This document shows positions 5,979-15,052 of a stretch of 16,190 nt of DNA, one piece after another (position 1 is the stretch's first letter; every line of letters begins with the position of its first letter). Made by a program: the position numbers and the translations under genes. Below the pieces are notes generated by a model, which saw only the letters and a list, made by a program, of their open reading frames with translations, had not been told where the DNA came from and did not search any database. Origin of the DNA: Pseudomonadota bacterium. Its GTDB lineage: Bacteria; SAR324; XYD2-FULL-50-16; JAHJRI01. The stretch lies in contig JAKSDL010000057.1 in assembly GCA_022360105.1 (NCBI GenBank), positions 1 to 16,190 of the forward strand. Direction: 5' to 3'.

Positions 5979-7880
5979 ATGACCAACAACTATGATGTTG
6001 CATTTCAAAAGTCCATCAACGACCCTGACGGATTCTGGGGGGAAGCAGCTGAGAACTGTCACTGGTACAAACGATGGAACAAAGTTCTGGACGATTCCAA
6101 TAAGCCGTTTTATCGATGGTTTACAGGTGGAGAAATCAACTCCTGTTACAATGCTCTTGATTTCCACATCGAAAATGGAAAAGGGGAGCAATTGGCGTTA
6201 ATTTACGACAGCCCCGTAACCGATACCATTCAAACCTACACATTTAATCAACTAAGGGATCAGGTAGCCAAATTTGCCGGACTTCTCGCCGCCCAGGGTG
6301 TAAAAAAAGGTGACCGCGTTTTGGTTTACATGCCGATGATTGCTGAAAGTGCCATAGCCATCCTGGCATGTGCCCGCATTGGTGCCATCCACTCCGTGGT
6401 CTTTGGAGGATTTGCCGCCAAGGAACTTGCTGTTAGAATCGATGATGCCAAACCCAAAGTCATTGTCTCTGCATCCTGCGGTATCGAAGTAGCCCGGATA
6501 ATTCCTTATAAACCATTGTTGGACGAAGCTATCAATATGTCCTCCAACAAACCCGAGAAGTGCATCGTTTTCCAGCGACCGCAGGAAAAAGCAGAGATGG
6601 TGAGCGGACGGGATGTTGACTGGAACGAAGGCATTGAATCGGCTTCCCCGCATGAATGTGTTCCCTTATTAGCGACTGATCCGCTTTACATACTTTATAC
6701 TTCCGGAACCACCGGCACTCCGAAAGGGGTGGTTAGAGACAATGGTGGCCATGTGGTGGCCCTTAAGTGGTCCATGAAAGGAGTGTATAATGTTGATCCG
6801 GGCGATGTTTACTGGGCAGCATCGGATATCGGATGGGTGGTTGGGCACTCTTACATTATATACGCTCCCCTGTTCCAGGGTTGTACCACGATCCTTTTCG
6901 AAGGAAAACCCGTCGGCACCCCGGATGCCGGTGTGTTCTGGAGAGTTATTGCCGATCATAAAGTCAAGACCCTGTTTACGGCTCCAACAGCTTTCAGGGC
7001 AATTAAAAGGGAAGACCCCCAAGGTAATCTGGTGAAAAGCTATGATCTTTCCAATTTTCAATCGCTGTTTCTGGCTGGAGAACGAACAGATCCTGACACA
7101 CTGAAGTGGGCGGAAGATATGCTGAAAGTACCTGTAATCGACCATTGGTGGCAGACAGAAACCGGGTGGTCCATAGCAGCAAATTGCATGGGATTGCATC
7201 ATTTCAAGGTTAAGGAGGGGTCACCAACCAAACCCGCACCTGGTTGGAACCTGCAAGTGGTGGATTCCGATACCAAGCCCTGTAAACCCGGAGAAATTGG
7301 CGCTTTGGTTGTCAAACTACCACTGCCTCCCGGCTCGTTGCCAACTCTCTGGAACAATGATGAAGGTTATCAGAATACATATCTCAGTGAATTTCCGGGT
7401 TTTTATAAAACGGCTGATGCGGGCTTTATTGATGAAGACGGCTATGTCTTTGTCATGAGCCGCACGGATGATATTATCAATGTAGCGGGACACCGACTTT
7501 CAACTGGAGCTATGGAGGAAGTTTTAACCGATCATCCTGAAGTGGCAGAAGCTGCGGTTCTCGGTGTTGATGATAAGCTAAAAGGTCAGGTACCTGTGGG
7601 CTTTCTGGTTCTTAATGCCGGAGTCAGCCGCGACCATGATGATATTGTGAAGGAGGTCATTCAAATGGTGCGGGATCGCATCGGTCCTGTCGCCTCATTT
7701 AAGACAGCGACGGTGGTTCAACGACTGCCGAAGACGCGATCCGGAAAAATATTAAGAGGTACGATCCAAAAAATTGCCAACAGTCAGGAATACAAAACAC
7801 CGGCAACGATTGATGATCCGGCTATTCTGGGCGAAATCAAGGAAGCACTAATTGATATCGGATATGCCGGAGGCAAATAA
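5979..7880 (+). CDS. prpE: propionyl-CoA synthetase-type AMP-forming ligase (PrpE/ACSS3-like)
   Basis: A cytoplasmic ANL-superfamily acyl-CoA ligase, most likely activating propionate (possibly acetate or butyrate) to the CoA thioester. With the ATG at 5979 it has 633 residues, normal for PrpE. Visible are the ACAS_N region (about 8-62, SINDPDGFW), P-loop YTSGTTGTPKG (240-250), DNGGHVVALKWSM (254-266), DIGWVVGHSYIIYAPL (283-298), AGERTDPDTLKW (366-377), DHWWQTETGWSI (388-399), SRTDDIINVAGHRLSTGAMEE (494-514) and PKTRSGKILRGT (584-595), with catalytic Lys590. The R-DNGG, GERTDP and QTETGW signatures separate it from Acs. Start choice: 5979 has GGAG (5968-5971) at seven bases, while the in-frame ATG at 5958 has AGGGGAG twelve bases away; both are possible. 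It is divergent from acs. Confidence 0.9.
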   Translation: MTNNYDVAFQKSINDPDGFWGEAAENCHWYKRWNKVLDDSNKPFYRWFTGGEINSCYNALDFHIENGKGEQLALIYDSPVTDTIQTYTFNQLRDQVAKFAGLLAAQGVKKGDRVLVYMPMIAESAIAILACARIGAIHSVVFGGFAAKELAVRIDDAKPKVIVSASCGIEVARIIPYKPLLDEAINMSSNKPEKCIVFQRPQEKAEMVSGRDVDWNEGIESASPHECVPLLATDPLYILYTSGTTGTPKGVVRDNGGHVVALKWSMKGVYNVDPGDVYWAASDIGWVVGHSYIIYAPLFQGCTTILFEGKPVGTPDAGVFWRVIADHKVKTLFTAPTAFRAIKREDPQGNLVKSYDLSNFQSLFLAGERTDPDTLKWAEDMLKVPVIDHWWQTETGWSIAANCMGLHHFKVKEGSPTKPAPGWNLQVVDSDTKPCKPGEIGALVVKLPLPPGSLPTLWNNDEGYQNTYLSEFPGFYKTADAGFIDEDGYVFVMSRTDDIINVAGHRLSTGAMEEVLTDHPEVAEAAVLGVDDKLKGQVPVGFLVLNAGVSRDHDDIVKEVIQMVRDRIGPVASFKTATVVQRLPKTRSGKILRGTIQKIANSQEYKTPATIDDPAILGEIKEALIDIGYAGGK

Positions 7881-7888
7881 GAGCTCTG

Positions 7889-7953
7889 CGGGTGGTTGTT
7901 ATCGACAATTTTGAATTCCCGTTTCATTTCGTCGGGAACAACACCCGTTTAGA
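7889..7953 (+). terminator. probable terminator after the propionyl-type ligase
   Basis: CGGGTGGTTGTT (7889-7900) pairs with AACAACACCCG (7937-7947) with one bulged base. CGAC (7903-7906) and GTCG (7931-7934) extend the stem inside. TTTAGATTT follows the second arm. It begins nine bases after the stop codon. The T-run is weak, so the call is moderate. Confidence 0.5.
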
Positions 7954-8261
7954 TTTGCCTGCATTTAACGTTTCAGGTCGCCAAATCGCTGCCTTTTTTT
8001 ATGTTTCAAATCGTGCAATTACGATTTACCCTCCCTTGTGATCGAACATTGCTCTGTATTCACCCCTCTTTTAACAATTGATATTGTAAACTTTCTTATC
8101 ATCAAAAGAATCCGCCAGTTGATTTTTATGTTTTAATAATCGCTTTTTTCCGCTATATTTTCCTTGCTTTAAATTTCCTCGATTGTAAGCACGCATTTCA
8201 AAGTTTTCTTAAAATGTGCAACTTACCAATACTTGCCAAGCAAATCAGAAGTCACATGGCA
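7954..8261. other. AT-rich spacer without recognisable gene
   Basis: Pyrimidine-rich, AT-rich sequence with several short T-tracts (for example near 7993 and 8148). I found no frame with a ribosome binding site, no tRNA fold and no clear promoter pair. Confidence 0.5.
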
Positions 8262-8451
8262 GGGTTGTCAGTTATCGGTTATCCGTTATCGGTCTTTGGT
8301 GAAAGTTCTGCTTTCTTTTTCAATAAACAATTATAAATCGTTCAAAAGATAAAGGTAGAATCATCAACAGAGAGATGGTTTCTCATTTTTTTTCCCGACT
8401 TTGAGTAGTTGTTCCATAAACCGGTAACTGGTAGCCGTTAACTGATAACCC
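8262..8451 (+). repeat. dispersed ~190 bp non-coding element, copy B, with terminal inverted repeats
   Basis: The ends form 32-base imperfect terminal inverted repeats: 8262-8293 against 8420-8451, 26 of 32 positions matching, both built from GTTATCGG-like units. A 17-base hairpin core follows at 8299-8315 (GTGAAAGTTCTGCTTTC). Copy A at 148-326 has the same organisation in the opposite orientation. The interior is AT-rich and has no gene. The layout suits a MITE-like or REP-type element whose enzyme lies elsewhere. Flanking target duplications are not obvious. Confidence 0.72.
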
Positions 8452-8489
8452 ATAAAAAACCGGTGTTAACGGGCCAAATAAGGTTCATC

Positions 8490-8598
8490 AGGAGCCTAAG
8501 TCGTGTGCAAGTACTTTTCCAGGTATTACCCAAGCAAAGCCATGCGAGATGGGAGCGCGTCAAATACCACCTTTTTGTAAACCTTTTTGATAGGTTTA
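8490..8598 (+). promoter_or_regulatory. structured leader of the giant regulator, with a possible leader peptide
   Basis: GGTATT (8522-8527) pairs with AATACC (8563-8568), enclosing an inner CCAT/ATGG stem, and is followed by ACCTTTTTG, a terminator-like layout. A second hairpin, TAAACC (8578-8583) with GGTTTA (8593-8598), follows. AGGAG (8490-8494) sits eight bases before a GTG (8503) that opens 25 codons (GTG-TGC-AAG-TAC...) ending at the TAA 8578-8580, inside the second hairpin. The main gene lacks a clear ribosome binding site. An attenuator or leader-peptide arrangement is possible but unproven, and the structure matches no riboswitch I recognise. Confidence 0.25.
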
Positions 8599-8629
8599 AA
8601 TTTTATCCAACCAAAGTCTGTTGAGTGCT

Positions 8630-11600
8630 ATGATCCGTGTTCCAGGTTACAACATTATAGAAACTCTGCACGAAGGGACCAAGTCACAGGTTTATCGAGC
8701 TCTGCACAATGATGATCAGAAACCTGTAATCTTAAAAACCTCGACACAGGCTTATACTTCTCCCGATGATATAGCTCGTTTGCGTTATGAATTTCAGATT
8801 CTGCGCAATTTATCAATTCCCCAGGTAATTCGGGCGTTTGATTTACAACAGATAGGCAGCGTTCCGGTGTTGATTCTTGAGGACTGGCAGGGAATTTCCC
8901 TGGATCGACTATATGACAGCCAGCCAATGGATCTGGAAACCTTTCTCAGCACTGCCGTTCAACTCACCATCATTATTGGCAATCTTCATCAGAAGGGCTA
9001 TATCCATCGCAACATACATCCGGGTAACCTGGTTTGGAACCAGGAGTTCCAGATGTTGCAACTGATCGATTTCTCTTTTACTTCCAAGTTGTTGCGCGAA
9101 AAACATCAGTTTAACACAACGGAAAAGCTTGAAGGATGGCTCGCTTATATCTCCCCGGAACAAACCGGGCGTATGAACCGAATGGTGGATTATCGCAGTG
9201 ATTTTTACTCCCTGGGAGCAACCTTTTACAAACTGGTCACCGGGCAGGTGCCTTTCAAAAGTTCCACACCACTGGAAGTTATCCACTGCCACATTGCCAA
9301 ACTGCCTAAACCTCCTCATAAAGTTAATTCCGACATTCCCAGGGCGCTTTCCGAAATCATTTTAAAGTTACTGTCAAAGGAAGCGAAAGAACGCTATCAA
9401 GGCAGTTATGGAATCCGGGCCGACTTGGAAACCTGTCTGAAGCAGTTACAGGAAGTGGGAACCATTTCCTACTTCTCCTGCGGCAAACAGGACCTGGCAG
9501 AGCATTTTCAGCTACCACAAAAGCTTTATGGAAGAGATGAGGAAATCACCTACCTGGCTGATATCTACGACAAGATCTGCCATTTCAATCGAAAAGGCAT
9601 GGTCATGGTTTCCGGTTATGCAGGGATTGGCAAATCAAGTCTGGTTTTTGAACTGCAAAAGTCTATTGTCAAAAGCCATGGCTATTTTATCTCCGGTAAA
9701 TATGATCAGTTCAAACAAGATATACCTTACTACGGAATTGTCCAGGCATTCAGGGAACTTATCAGACAAATTCTGGGGGAACCACCTGAAAAATTGGAGC
9801 AGTGGAAGAATAAACTGCTGACTGCCCTCGGCCCCAACGGCCAAATCATTATCGACGTTATTCCCAAGGTTAAGCTGATCATTGGCGACCAACCCCCAAT
9901 CGTTGAACTGGGACCGACAGAAACAAAAAACAGGTTTATTCTCGTCTTTCAAAGCTTCATCAGCGTCTTTGCCCAACCCGAACATCCCCTGGTGATATTT
10001 CTGGATGACCTTCAAAATGCAGACTCCTCAACATTTCAACTGTTGGAACAAATAATCGCCAATGAGACTTTGACTTCTATTTTATTAATCGGGGCCTACC
10101 GCAGCAATGAAGTAGGCGATGACCATGTATTGCACAAAGCTGTGGCCGAAATCGAACTCGTCGGCAAGATTCATCGTCTGTTTTTGGAGCCTTTACCATT
10201 GCCCATAGTACAGACCATGCTGTGCGATACACTTGACACCGATAAAAAGAATACGAATGAACTTTCCCGGTTAATCCATCAGAAAACCCGTGGAAATCCT
10301 TTCTACGTGGGCGAACTACTGCAATATCTTGTAGACAATAATGTTTTAAGATTTGATTCCGCCAAGGGAGCCTGGGAATGGGATCTGGACACGATTAAAA
10401 CTCTCAAGGTGGCAAAAAATGTAGTGGACTTTGTTCTTACCAAAATGGATAAGTTGACCCCGGAATCACGCAGGGTTATTTCTTTGGCTGCCTGCATTGG
10501 CAACCAGGTTGATTTAAAGACACTGGCTACTATCTCTCAGCAATCGCCAACCCGGGTCAACAAACAACTTTGGACAATTATTCAGGAGGGGATGCTACTG
10601 CCCCAGGAAAAGAACTACGAACTGTGGAGTAACATTGAGGAACTCAGCCAGCAGGTATTAAACGACAAGATTTCCATTAACTTCCAATTCCAGCATGACA
10701 GGGTGCAGCAGGCTGCCTATTCACTGATTCCTGAAAAAGAAAAATCCAACCTTCATTATCAAATCGGCCGTTTAATGCTGGAAAGCACAAGCCCCGGGCA
10801 ATTGGATGAAGCAATTTTCATGATTGTGCACCAGTTAAATTCAGGCAGGGATAAGATCCGCAAGCAGGAAGAAAAATGGGAGTTGGCAAGGTTAAACCTG
10901 ACTGCCGGAAGCAAGGCAAAATCCTCCATTGCCTACAGATCTGCCTTACAGTACTTGAAAATCGCAAAAGATCTCCTGCCCGAAGATTGCTGGGAAACAG
11001 ATTATGAATTTTGTCTGATCCTGTTCAAGGAACTAGCCGATTGCGCATACTCTTGCGGGGAGCTGGATGAGGCTAACACTTATGGTCGCGTCTTAATGGA
11101 AAATGCTCGCCACCAGCTGGAAAAAACCGATGTCCTCTATATGCAACTCCTGCATTATACCGTAATGGGAAAGTCGGATGAAGCTGTGAAAGCTGGTGTT
11201 GAAGGACTTTCACGCCTGGGTCTGGTTGTACCGGTGAAACCTAAAAAGGCCATCATCTATAAAGAATTCGCCTTGATCAAATGGAAAATGCGCAATCGGA
11301 AAATCAAGCAGTTGATCGATCTTCCGGAAATGAAGGGTGAAAAAAGACAGATGATTATCCGGATACTGATGCAGATGATCGGCCCTGCCTTTATCTCGTG
11401 TAACATCAATCTCTATGTTTTTCTTTGCCTGAAAGCCGTCAATCTTTCTCTCAGATACGGAAATGCGAAAGAATCAGCGTTTGCTTATACCTGCTATGGA
11501 ATGTTCCTGGGGGCCATGTTCAACGATTTCCGCAGTGGCATGCAGTTCGGTAAGCTGGGTCTTGAATTGAACGAAAAATCCAAAAACCTGGATGACAAGT

Positions 11601-14600
11601 GCAGAATAAATTTTTTCTACACCACCATGATCCACAGTTGGAACAAACCCTGGAAAACGATGTCTGTGATGCTTAAGGAAGGCATCGATGCAGGGTATCA
11701 GACCGGTGATATTTTCTATATGGGGAATTCTTACAACCACATTATTCTCTGGGATCCCGACATCGATCTTACCAACTATATCCAGGAAGAGGCCAAACAC
11801 CTGGCCCTTTTAAAGGAAACCAGGTACCTCAACGCCTGGGAAAGCAGCAAGTTTGCCTTTCAATTACGATCCAACCTGAGAGGTCTGACCTCGGGAATGT
11901 ATTCATTGAGCGATGATTCATTTAATGAAAATGAATGTCTGCAAAGAAACAAAAAAGATGCCTTTATACCTGGCATTACCAAGTATTACCTCTATAAAAT
12001 GCAGATGCATTTCTTTTATGAGGATTACGAAACCGCGCATCAACTTCTCAAAGAAGTAGATAAGGGCATTGATGCTCTTTTTGGGCTTCCATACACTGTG
12101 GAACATTGCATATTTGCCTTTCTAACACTTTCCACCACCTTCCAGAGCCAAAATCGCCAGGAAAAGAAACGCAGCTGGCGACGCATTAATAAAGAATACC
12201 TGAGAATGAAGCAATGGTCGGAAAATTGTCCGGAAAATTTCAGCCAGCATCGTTTGTTGATGGAAGCTGAACTCGCCAGGATTTCCGGGAGAGTTAGAAA
12301 TGCTGCCATAATTTACGACCAGGCTGTGGAATCCGCTCAAAAAAGCGGCTTTTTGCAATATGAAGCATTGGCTAATGAAATCACGGCAAAGTTTTATTTG
12401 AATCTATCCCGCAAAAAAATGGCCGGGGTTTTTCTTAGAGACGCCAGGGATTGTTATCTTAGATGGGGTGCAACCGCAAAGGTAGAGCATCTGGAAAAAT
12501 CCTACCCCATCCTCAAATTATTGAGTGATGCGGAAGACTCACAAAAGAAGTCCCTGGATATTTATAGTGTGGTAAAGGCTTCACGTGCCATTTCAGAAGA
12601 AATTGTGCTCGAAAAATTATTGGAAAAACTACTCACCATTGTAATCGAAAATGCCGGGGCTAAAAGAGCGGTTTTGCTGTTCGAAGAAAATGGCAATTTC
12701 TTAATCAAAGCCAAGCTGGAGCTTGAAGGAAGTTTTTCATTGAAATCCATTCCATTGGAAAAAAGCCTGAAACTGCCCAAAACAGTAATCCAGTTTGCCA
12801 TTAGGACTCAAGAAGTACTCTTGCTGCCGGATGCCGCGAGCAAGGGTGATTTCACCAGTGATCCTGTAATTGTGAATGGAGAGATCAAATCAATTCTTTG
12901 CATCCCTATCAAGCGCCAGGAAAAGCTGATCTGCCTATTGTATCTGGAAAACAACTTAATTGCGGATGCTTTTACACCTGAACAAGTGGAAATGCTGAAT
13001 CTTCTGTCTGCCCAGGTGGCAATTTACATTGAAAATGCACGCCTTTACAAGGAACTGGAAAAGTCTTTGCATCAGGAACAACTGGCCAGAAAAGCCCAGG
13101 AAAAACTCGATCAGCTCAAAGACGAGTTTCTAGCAAACACGTCCCATGAATTACGAACGCCCTTGCACGGGATGATCGGTCTGGCAGAATCTCTGATGGG
13201 TCAAAACAGCCAATCTCTTGGCCCGGAAGTCTTATCAAGTCTGCAGACCATATCCTACAACGGTAGAAGACTTTCCAACCTCGTCAACGATCTGCTGGAT
13301 TATTCAAAGATGAAGCACATGGATATTTCCTTAAATCTTCAGGCAGCCAACCTCTGGGAGATGGTGGAAATGGTGCTTTCCCTAAATAAACCACTGATTG
13401 TTTCCAAGCAACTAAAGGCCTGCAACGAGATAACAACAGATACACCTGCTGTATTAGCAGATGAAAACAGGGTTCAGCAGATTTTAAACAATCTGATTGG
13501 CAATGCCATTAAATTCACTGACCAGGGAGAAATTCGCATAGTTGCAGAAGCCGGTGTTGACCAGGTTGAGGTAACAGTTGAGGATTCGGGCGTTGGGATT
13601 GAGCAAAGGCGCCTGTCTGAAATATTTGAACCATTCAACCAGGGAGATGGTTCCAACGAAAGAGAACACGGGGGCACAGGGATCGGGTTATCCATTACAA
13701 AGCATCTTGTTGAGTTACACAAAGGCAACATTCGTGTTGAATCTGCCCCCGGAAAAGGCTCCCGTTTTATCTTCACACTTCCGATTGCCAAAGGTGAAGA
13801 AGCTCCGATCGGATCACCTCATGGCATAACTCGCTTCACAGCTCCCCTGCCTCAAGTGGAGGAATCCAAAAGTCCGAACCTGGCCTCCGGGGAGGACGGG
13901 CTTTATAAAATCCTCATGGTAGACGATGAACCCACTAATTTGCAGGTATTACAAAACTATCTTGCAGGAGAGCCATATATTACCATGGCTGCGACCAGCG
14001 GTCAGGAGGCCCTGGAACTGCTTGAAAAAAACGGCAAACCGGATTTGATTCTCCTGGATGTTATGATGCCCAAAATGTCCGGATTTGATGTTTGTAGAGA
14101 GATCCGCAAAACTATGCCGTCTCACCAATTACCAATTTTATTCCTGACAGCCCGCAACCAGGTTCCCAGTCTGTTGGAAGGATTTTCCGCAGGTGCCAAC
14201 GATTATTTACCCAAGCCTTTTTCTCGTGAAGAATTGCTGGTCCGCGTTCAATTCCATCTGGAACTGGCTTTGGTCACCAGAAAGCTCAATTCACTAAGAA
14301 CATTCTCCAACCAGATCGGTGTGTTTAAAGATAAACTTCAGATCGCCCGATCTGCATACTCACACATTAAGAACCAGGTGCCTTCCAGCTTTGCCTGTCT
14401 TTTGAGTGATAACGCCGTTGTCGAAAAATCTATCCGGAACGATAGTGATAACAACGAAATCAATCTACCCCTGGAACTATTGCCCACAGAACAAAATCCG
14501 ATTGTTCTGGAAAACATGGACCCGGCCCATTGGCAGATCAATGGTACAAAAGCAGGAAGCCTGCTTTATTTTCAGTGGGACGAATTTCAGTTCTTTCTCT

Positions 14601-15049
14601 TCCGAGAGCCTAACATCAGGGGTTTTACATCACAGGACCTGGAATATATCAAAACCTTTCTCAACGAAATCAGGATTGTACGCAAAAACATTCATGCGGT
14701 TATCTTTCAAACGGAACCGGAACTGCTTGAAAAGCTGATCCAAATTCGGGTACAGATTAACCAGATTATGTATCTCACCATCTCTAAACCCAACACGGAA
14801 GTCGTTTTCACCGACCCTGCAAAAACACTGGCACTGAGGCTATCCCTGCAAAATATCGAAATCTTTTTTGAAGAGGATACCTTTTTACGTGTTCATCGTT
14901 CCTATCTGCTCAATCCCAAATACATCAAAAAGATTATTCGTGACAGCAAGGTCCTCTCAGGTTACAAGATCAAAATCAGTGACAACCAAATCCCCATTGG
15001 AAAAACCTACCTGCCGGCACTGATGAAAAAATACCCTCAGTGGTTCTGA
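8630..15049 (+). CDS. giant hybrid sensor kinase/regulator: kinase-like, AAA ATPase, GAF, histidine kinase, receiver, LytTR
   Basis: About 2,139 residues with no signal peptide or membrane span, hence cytoplasmic. In order: a Ser/Thr-kinase-like domain (about 7-270; Lys36 in PVILK; catalytic loop HRNIHPGNL 126-134; IDFS with Asp147; AYISPEQTGR 172-181). Then an AAA/STAND ATPase (about 299-530; Walker A GYAGIGKSS 329-337; Walker B LVIFLDD 454-460), TPR/MalT-like helices (about 600-1300) and a GAF domain (about 1310-1470). A short coiled coil leads to HisKA (NTSHELRTP, phospho-acceptor His1506) and HATPase_c (N-box near 1625, DSGVGI 1652-1657, GGTGIGLS 1681-1688). Next is a receiver (DDE 1765-1767, phospho-acceptor Asp1810, Thr1840, Lys1862), an unassigned segment (about 1888-2030) and a C-terminal LytTR DNA-binding domain (FLRVHRSYLLN 2085-2095). 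The first half matches the trifunctional Ser/Thr kinase/ATP-binding/sensor histidine kinase family. HRD is HRN, so phosphotransfer by the kinase-like domain is doubtful. Start: ATG 8630 is chosen over the in-frame TTG at 8621; neither has a good ribosome binding site. Confidence 0.93.
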   Translation: MIRVPGYNIIETLHEGTKSQVYRALHNDDQKPVILKTSTQAYTSPDDIARLRYEFQILRNLSIPQVIRAFDLQQIGSVPVLILEDWQGISLDRLYDSQPMDLETFLSTAVQLTIIIGNLHQKGYIHRNIHPGNLVWNQEFQMLQLIDFSFTSKLLREKHQFNTTEKLEGWLAYISPEQTGRMNRMVDYRSDFYSLGATFYKLVTGQVPFKSSTPLEVIHCHIAKLPKPPHKVNSDIPRALSEIILKLLSKEAKERYQGSYGIRADLETCLKQLQEVGTISYFSCGKQDLAEHFQLPQKLYGRDEEITYLADIYDKICHFNRKGMVMVSGYAGIGKSSLVFELQKSIVKSHGYFISGKYDQFKQDIPYYGIVQAFRELIRQILGEPPEKLEQWKNKLLTALGPNGQIIIDVIPKVKLIIGDQPPIVELGPTETKNRFILVFQSFISVFAQPEHPLVIFLDDLQNADSSTFQLLEQIIANETLTSILLIGAYRSNEVGDDHVLHKAVAEIELVGKIHRLFLEPLPLPIVQTMLCDTLDTDKKNTNELSRLIHQKTRGNPFYVGELLQYLVDNNVLRFDSAKGAWEWDLDTIKTLKVAKNVVDFVLTKMDKLTPESRRVISLAACIGNQVDLKTLATISQQSPTRVNKQLWTIIQEGMLLPQEKNYELWSNIEELSQQVLNDKISINFQFQHDRVQQAAYSLIPEKEKSNLHYQIGRLMLESTSPGQLDEAIFMIVHQLNSGRDKIRKQEEKWELARLNLTAGSKAKSSIAYRSALQYLKIAKDLLPEDCWETDYEFCLILFKELADCAYSCGELDEANTYGRVLMENARHQLEKTDVLYMQLLHYTVMGKSDEAVKAGVEGLSRLGLVVPVKPKKAIIYKEFALIKWKMRNRKIKQLIDLPEMKGEKRQMIIRILMQMIGPAFISCNINLYVFLCLKAVNLSLRYGNAKESAFAYTCYGMFLGAMFNDFRSGMQFGKLGLELNEKSKNLDDKCRINFFYTTMIHSWNKPWKTMSVMLKEGIDAGYQTGDIFYMGNSYNHIILWDPDIDLTNYIQEEAKHLALLKETRYLNAWESSKFAFQLRSNLRGLTSGMYSLSDDSFNENECLQRNKKDAFIPGITKYYLYKMQMHFFYEDYETAHQLLKEVDKGIDALFGLPYTVEHCIFAFLTLSTTFQSQNRQEKKRSWRRINKEYLRMKQWSENCPENFSQHRLLMEAELARISGRVRNAAIIYDQAVESAQKSGFLQYEALANEITAKFYLNLSRKKMAGVFLRDARDCYLRWGATAKVEHLEKSYPILKLLSDAEDSQKKSLDIYSVVKASRAISEEIVLEKLLEKLLTIVIENAGAKRAVLLFEENGNFLIKAKLELEGSFSLKSIPLEKSLKLPKTVIQFAIRTQEVLLLPDAASKGDFTSDPVIVNGEIKSILCIPIKRQEKLICLLYLENNLIADAFTPEQVEMLNLLSAQVAIYIENARLYKELEKSLHQEQLARKAQEKLDQLKDEFLANTSHELRTPLHGMIGLAESLMGQNSQSLGPEVLSSLQTISYNGRRLSNLVNDLLDYSKMKHMDISLNLQAANLWEMVEMVLSLNKPLIVSKQLKACNEITTDTPAVLADENRVQQILNNLIGNAIKFTDQGEIRIVAEAGVDQVEVTVEDSGVGIEQRRLSEIFEPFNQGDGSNEREHGGTGIGLSITKHLVELHKGNIRVESAPGKGSRFIFTLPIAKGEEAPIGSPHGITRFTAPLPQVEESKSPNLASGEDGLYKILMVDDEPTNLQVLQNYLAGEPYITMAATSGQEALELLEKNGKPDLILLDVMMPKMSGFDVCREIRKTMPSHQLPILFLTARNQVPSLLEGFSAGANDYLPKPFSREELLVRVQFHLELALVTRKLNSLRTFSNQIGVFKDKLQIARSAYSHIKNQVPSSFACLLSDNAVVEKSIRNDSDNNEINLPLELLPTEQNPIVLENMDPAHWQINGTKAGSLLYFQWDEFQFFLFREPNIRGFTSQDLEYIKTFLNEIRIVRKNIHAVIFQTEPELLEKLIQIRVQINQIMYLTISKPNTEVVFTDPAKTLALRLSLQNIEIFFEEDTFLRVHRSYLLNPKYIKKIIRDSKVLSGYKIKISDNQIPIGKTYLPALMKKYPQWF

Positions 15050-15052
15050 TAC

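Noticed and set aside
8522..8568. c-di-GMP (GEMM) riboswitch, suggested by GCAAAGCC near 8535
   Set aside because: The conserved order of GEMM-I elements and the tetraloop/receptor parts are missing; only a short string is shared.
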